Source: Oehlia diaphana
Lineage: Eukaryota; Glomeromycota; Glomeromycetes; Glomerales; Glomeraceae
Reading direction: 5' to 3'
Assembly (NCBI GenBank): GCA_003833135.1
Contig: QZLH01000233.1
Location: 113,713-123,871 of the forward strand
Length of the DNA: 10,159 bases
Under the pieces are notes generated by a model that worked only from the letters and a program-made list of their open reading frames with translations, ran no database searches and was not told where the DNA came from. The position numbers and the translations under genes are program-made. Shown here piece after piece: positions 6,760-10,159 of this stretch (within the stretch, counting starts at the first letter, position 1; each line of letters starts with the position of its first letter).

Positions 6760-7100
6760 GTATTAGCTTTGGACTTTGTATATGAGACTTTGTATTTAAT
6801 ATCGGGTATGTGTGTTAAGGGGAATGTGAAGCCTTTTTATTTCTTTCGAGAATGATACTAACGTTCTTTTAATTCTTTATTGTAGGTTCCAGCTTTAAAC
6901 TTAAGTTATGTAGGCGATACGCATATTGAGAATACTATTAGTGCAAGATTTATTTTAAGAATATCTACCAGTGACCTTTAACTTTTTTTTGTAGGAACAG
7001 ACCTTTTGGCATAGCTCCCAGAGGTAAATTTGAGTTAAATTATATATATATATTTTCATAAAGAATGTTACTAATGTGATTTTATTTTTTCTGTAAAAAG
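6760..7100 (+). repeat. Second block of exon-intron-like modules
   Basis: A potential 46-nt exon (6760-6805) ends at donor GTATGT. The 80-nt intron 6806-6885 has a canonical TACTAAC at 6857-6863 and acceptor ATTGTAG. Next comes GTTCCAGCTTTAAACTTAAG (6886 onward) with a possible donor GTAGGC at 6910. A further acceptor GTAG ends at 6994. A 29-nt potential exon reaches donor GTAAAT at 7024, and a 77-nt intron with TTACTAAT (7068-7075) ends at AAAAG 7100. The module CTTTGGACTT...TATGTGTGTTAAGG resembles 5901-5935, so the block derives from duplications. Splicing of 6760-6805 to 6886 keeps a frame open briefly, but a TAG follows in the later segments. Functional transcript status is unknown. Confidence 0.5.
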
Positions 7101-7133
7101 GAATTGAAATAGAAAAAGAAGTTATACTTTTCT

Positions 7134-7159
7134 TTAAGAGCATTATACCAACATTTTAT
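7134..7159 (+). repeat. Right copy of the direct repeat flanking the poly-T block
   Basis: TTAAGAGCATTATACCAACA and following bases match 6645-6670 with about three differences, 489 bp away. Downstream another module-like sequence follows, with CTTCGGATTT at about 7195 and acceptor-like TTTTTTTAGG near 7276-7283. Confidence 0.55.
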
Positions 7160-7283
7160 TTTACCCTTCTTTTTCACTAAAATGACCTTTCAACTTCGGA
7201 TTTATTTTGAAGGAAGGGAAATACTAATAATATCAATTTTAAGAATGGTATGCTTATTTCACATTCATTCCCCTTTTTTTAGG

Positions 7284-7566
7284 AATCTTTGCAACTGAAA
7301 TGGGCCTTTTTATTTGTTGATTTATTTGTATTTATTGCGTACATTTGAATTAATAAAAAATAAAATAATAATTTTTTTATAATTAACACGAAAAACTATT
7401 CTCTCAACTTGAAATTTCAATTAGAATAAATACAATCCAATACGGATTTGTTTATTTTTGTAGTGAAGTAGTATGTATAATTTATATAGTATACTGACAT
7501 TAATAGAAAAAGTAAAATATAACGAAATATCTTTAAGGATTTCTTGTTGATAAATTTAGGATCCTT
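7284..7566. other. AT-rich stretch without a gene
   Basis: After the last acceptor-like motif only A/T-rich sequence is seen. AATAAA-type words at 7351-7370 could be poly(A) signals for a plus-strand transcript of the module block, but they are expected by chance here. Confidence 0.35.
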
Positions 7567-7640
7567 AAGGATTCTATAAAAATTTTATGATAGGGAATCC
7601 TCGCAGGTTTCTTAGGGATCCTCATTAATTATAAGGATAT
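7555..7640 (+). repeat. GGATCC/GGATTC cluster, inverted relative to 4884-4960
   Basis: Words of the GGAT/ATCC class recur (TTAGGATCCTTAAGGATTC, GGGAATCC, AGGGATCC). The segment 7567-7589 is the reverse-complement match of 4887-4908. Together the two could be remnants of the ends of an element about 2.7 kb long. Confidence 0.45.
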
Positions 7641-8009
7641 ATCCCAAATTTTATTTTGAATTTAATAATAAAATTAACCAATATCTAATTTAAAAAATAT
7701 TTTTTATATTTTCTTTAGATCCACTGTTTATTATTTAACCCAGTCAAATTTTGCATAAGTATTTGTTTTATATGTTTTATAATAATTGACATAGCCATTC
7801 GCGCCACGTTTATAAAAATTTTGTGGTTCAAATTTTGATTATCCAAATAAAGATAAAACTGGTAAAAGTACTAGTAAGTATGTTTATAATTATTGTAATA
7901 TTACAAAATATTTTATCTACGTGTCAAATGTTGCACAAATGCATATTTTAAAATGTAATAAAATATTAGTCCTTCGTTTTCCCTATAAAAAATTTTCATC
8001 CGAATATTT
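7641..8009. other. AT-rich stretch without a gene
   Basis: No coding frame, repeat array or RNA gene is recognised in this interval on either strand. Confidence 0.4.
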
Positions 8010-8291
8010 CCATTATTTCTCCGTGTCTTCCGTAAAAATTCCGTGACAACGATACATTAACGATATCCAAATGATACATTTTGATTGTGTAACTATGTGA
8101 TAATCAGATTTAGGAGGTATATAATCAAAAAAGGAAATGCAGGGCGTAAAAGGATGATGTAGTTGGAAGGCAGAAATATTGCATGGGCCAACTATCAAAT
8201 CGTCTAGTGCATAACAATAGAATGTCCTTTGCTATGCTCCGGTCAATTAGCAACAGCCTCTTCCTCAATGTTATTCTTTTCGGACCCGCTA
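8010..8291 (-). pseudogene. Weak decayed coding remnant
   Basis: This interval is of higher complexity than its flanks. On the minus strand it begins right after an acceptor-like TATTTATTTTTAG (ending at about 8292). Three frames each carry a coding-like piece: GSEKNNIEEEAVAN then stop; RRFDSWPMQYFCLPTTS; and FDYIPPKSDYHIVTQSK, the last ending at 8013. No single frame spans the region. Frameshifts in an old gene would explain this, but so could chance, and the two overlapping open frames cannot both be real. No family is recognised. Confidence 0.25.
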
Positions 8292-8468
8292 AAAATAAAT
8301 ATTGCAAGTACAATATTATTTACTGTACGCGTAAAATTTTACTGCACTAAAAAAGAACTATTTCCGATACTTAATATCCAATCACTTTAATTGCATCATG
8401 AGATGTGATAAATTATAAATTCTTTTTATTGTTTATAAGGAAAATTATAATCAAAATTTCTAATCTTA

Positions 8469-8586
8469 CCCTATAAAAAAATTGGATACGTTTTTTATAA
8501 AGTTTTTATACGATTTTTTTTCCTTAGAAATAACGTATCATAATAGGATACGGAAAAATGCACAATTCCGTATCTCTAAAAATATG
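8469..8586 (+). repeat. 118-bp direct repeat, left copy
   Basis: It matches 9242-9359 without gaps and with two differences (G/T in ATACGATT/ATACTATT and C/T in ATTCCG/ATTCTG). The copy starts CCCTATAAAA and ends AAAATATG, just before an ambiguous base at 8587. Internally GGATACG and CGTATC words form inverted pairs, as in CGTATCATAATAGGATACG. The ends lack the TG...CA of typical LTRs. Confidence 0.85.
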
Positions 8587-8610
8587 NATTTTATTCAATT
8601 TTCCTTTATT

Positions 8611-8961
8611 GATTTTCGGCTAATTTCAATTTTACTAACAATTTTATTTGATTTATTTTATATTTTTGCGCGTTTCATTTTTACTCTTTGGATTTTTATA
8701 TTTATGGTTGGTATTATTTTATTTGATTTTTGCTTATTGATTTTTGGCTAATTTCAATTTTAATAACAATTTTACTTTATATTTTTGCATGTTTTGATTT
8801 TACTCTTTGGACTTTTTATATTTGCGATTGGTATTATTTTATTTGATTTTCGTTTTGATTTTGGTTAATTTCAATTTTACTAACAATTTTACTTGGTTAT
8901 TTTTTATATTTTCACGCATTTTGATTTACTATTCTTGGGATTTTTATATTTATGGTTGGGT
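8611..8961 (+). repeat. Tandem array of about three 118-128 bp units
   Basis: Units start at 8611, 8739 and 8857 with GATTTTCGGCTAATTTCAA-like strings. They continue through TACTAACAATTTTA, a TATATTTTTGC block, TACTCTTTGGA and TTTATATTT, then a GGTTGGT-type block. The T-rich strand is plus. The 89-codon open frame across 8482-8751 reads through the repeat and is Phe/Ile/Leu-rich, so it is not a gene. Confidence 0.75.
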
Positions 8962-8977
8962 TTAGATTTCATCAATT

Positions 8978-9040
8978 TACTTAGCGTTAGTGTTAGATTT
9001 TAGCTTTAGATTTTAGCGTTAGTTTGTATTTTAGATTAGA
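8978..9040 (+). repeat. Short TTAG-based simple repeat
   Basis: Words TTAGCGTTAGTGTTAGATTT, TTAGCTTTAG and TTAGCGTTAG follow each other. The TTAG periodicity is irregular and lacks the TTAGGG of telomeric arrays, so this is a degenerate microsatellite. Confidence 0.5.
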
Positions 9041-9044
9041 ATAC

Positions 9045-9235
9045 AAATTGTGCAATAAAGTAATATCAAATGTGTACAATTTATTGTTTAAAAATGTACA
9101 AATATTGAAAAATAAAGTTATGTTATTAAAGTTGCAAATATTGCACATTTCAATAAAGTTACAATATATTGTATAAAAATGTGCAAAATTTTGAACAATT
9201 AATTTACTGGTCAAAGTGGGGTGATGTGCAATATA
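9045..9235 (+). repeat. Degenerate repeat built on TGTGCAA/TGTACAA words
   Basis: ACAATTTATTGTTTAAAAAT (9076) and ACAATATATTGTATAAAAAT (9161) start two related units 85 bp apart. Both are followed by GTACAAATATTGA or GTGCAAAATTTTGA. Related words occur at about 9049 and 9224. The minus-strand open frame at 8993-9241 simply reads through it. Confidence 0.55.
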
Positions 9236-9241
9236 CGCCAT

Positions 9242-9359
9242 CCCTATAAAAAAATTGGATACGTTTTTTATAAAGTTTTTATACTATTTTTTTTCCTTAG
9301 AAATAACGTATCATAATAGGATACGGAAAAATGCACAATTCTGTATCTCTAAAAATATG
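9242..9359 (+). repeat. 118-bp direct repeat, right copy
   Basis: Partner of 8469-8586, in the same orientation, with start points 773 bp apart. It is preceded by GATGTGCAATATACGCCAT. The sequences just outside the pair (ATCTTA before the left copy, GTTTGGATAC after the right one) show no evident target-site duplication. Confidence 0.85.
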
Positions 9360-9609
9360 GTTTGGATACTTGTATTTACATAAATCTAATTTTACTTTAT
9401 TAAATTAAATAAAAAATAAAAAAATAAACAAAATACAAATACATTACGAAAATTCCCTCCTTATTAAAACCACCTATTGCAACCAAAATTATCTAAAAAA
9501 ACAAAAAAAAAGAAACATAAGAACATCTAACTTAATTGGAAACAAAAACTCTCCTCATATAGTATCTGCAATTGTCCAAGTTACCAAAGATCAGCAAGAG
9601 AACTCCATA
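9360..9609. other. A-rich stretch without a gene
   Basis: Poly-A-rich sequence with a more complex island at 9450-9600. No open frame or repeat is convincing. It leads into the minisatellite. Confidence 0.35.
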
Positions 9610-9885
9610 ATGTCTGACCTACATAAAGAAAAGAATTATGAAGCATCTGATGAAAAAGAAACCAACAACAAAATAAATCCAAAACTGACCTACAAAAAAA
9701 GAAGACTCTGAAGCCTGAAGCAACAAAACTGAAACAACCTACAAAAAAAAAAAAGAATCTGAACCCAACTTAGAAAGAAAAAAAAGAAATTTGAACTGAC
9801 CTAAAAAAAGAAAAAATTACTGAACCATTCTACAAAAAGGAAAGGACTCCTAAACTGATCTACAAAAAAGAAANTGGCCTATGAA
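9610..9885 (+). repeat. A-rich minisatellite of about 30-bp units
   Basis: CTGACCTACAAAAAAAGAA-type units occur with the conserved start at about 9616, 9687, 9738, 9768, 9798, 9828 and 9857. The last four are spaced 30 bp apart, and earlier gaps (71, 51) fit inserted or diverged units. Each unit ends in a CTGAA-like string. On the minus strand the unit reads CTTTTTTTGTAGGTCAG, i.e. pyrimidine tract plus GTAGG. One ambiguous base lies at 9874. Confidence 0.65.
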
Positions 9886-10159
9886 ATAAAAAAAGGGATA
9901 AATATAAATAAAAAGAAAGGGGAATAAAGAATAAATCAAAAAAAAAATATTTATTTTAAAAAAGAGGGTAACGAAGTTAGGAAAGTTAAAAAAAATTTTT
10001 TTTAAAGGGAGGACGTCAAAGTTAGAAAAATCAAAATTTTTTATAGAGAGGAAATAGAAATAGAAAGAAGAATTTTTTTTTTAATTTTTTTTAAAGGAGT
10101 GTGATGAAAAAAAAATTTTTTTAAAGTGAGGTACGAAAAAAAATGTTTTTATTTTAAAA
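9886..10159 (+). repeat. Purine-rich degenerate repeats at the right edge
   Basis: Blocks of A run, T run, then AAAGGGAGGACG, AAAGGAGTGTGATG and AAAGTGAGGTACG recur at roughly 40-60 bp spacing, alternating with long A and T homopolymers. No gene is seen to the edge of the window. Confidence 0.5.

Noticed and set aside
6955..7143. 62-codon minus-strand frame
   Set aside because: It spans acceptor-like motifs and AT runs of the plus-strand module array, with Lys/Ile/Ser/Tyr-rich random-looking content.
8482..8751. 89-codon open frame
   Set aside because: It runs through the 118-bp direct repeat, an ambiguous base and a T-rich tandem array; residues are almost all Phe, Ile and Leu.
8978..9040. 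Telomere-like TTAG repeats
   Set aside because: Spacing and following bases vary (TTAGCG, TTAGTG, TTAGAT); no TTAGGG run, and the sequence is internal.
8993..9241. 82-codon minus-strand frame
   Set aside because: It lies wholly within simple and degenerate tandem repeats and shows no domain-like composition.
8469..9359. LTR retrotransposon
   Set aside because: The repeats do not begin TG and end CA, no reverse transcriptase or integrase frame lies between them, and no target-site duplication is evident. Kept only as direct repeats.
9610..9885. CRISPR-like array of ~30-bp units
   Set aside because: Units are contiguous and diverged rather than identical repeats separated by unique spacers, and the genome is eukaryotic.

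Overview
The window is very AT-rich eukaryotic DNA with GT-AG introns of about 50-85 nt, branch-point strings CTAAT/TACTAAC, and abundant homopolymers, minisatellites and decayed coding fragments. Composition, intron style and the look of the one clear protein suggest a repeat-rich, lineage-specific part of an arbuscular mycorrhizal fungal genome (Glomeromycotina, Rhizophagus-like). That assignment rests on recognition only; no search was run.

Layout. 1-150: the end of an open frame on the minus strand that runs off the left edge. 227-510: a frameshifted small coding remnant. 918-1060: a slightly GC-richer, promoter-like island with two TATA-like strings and inverted repeats. 1178-1480: short tandem and pyrimidine-rich repeats. 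1587-1988 and 2131-2364: two broken or tiny coding remnants. 2910-3519 (minus): the only convincing intact gene, two exons encoding a 175-residue protein with a Cys4 zinc-ribbon-like core. A possible TATA box, 5' leader donor and poly(A) signal accompany it. Three diverged tandem copies (3807-4245) lie upstream of it.

4246-5221: AT-rich DNA ending in a 133-bp MITE-like element with 17-bp terminal inverted repeats. 5222-7300: an unusual block in which splice-acceptor-like modules (T-tract plus TAG) recur about ten times. It surrounds a GC-richer, pyrimidine-strand coding island (6008-6620) that changes frame several times, and it includes an uninterrupted run of 85 T. Short inverted matches near 4887 and 7567 may bound this block. 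7590-8468: AT-rich with a weak minus-strand remnant at about 8010-8291.

8469-9359: two 118-bp direct repeats differing at two bases, enclosing tandem arrays. 9610-10159: A-rich minisatellites. On the minus strand these again read as T-tract plus GTAGG, the same acceptor-like motif as in the central block.

No rRNA, tRNA, CRISPR array or complete transposase was recognised. Apart from the zinc-ribbon-like gene, the window is best read as a graveyard of repeats and decayed exons, with the repeated acceptor modules as its most unusual element.
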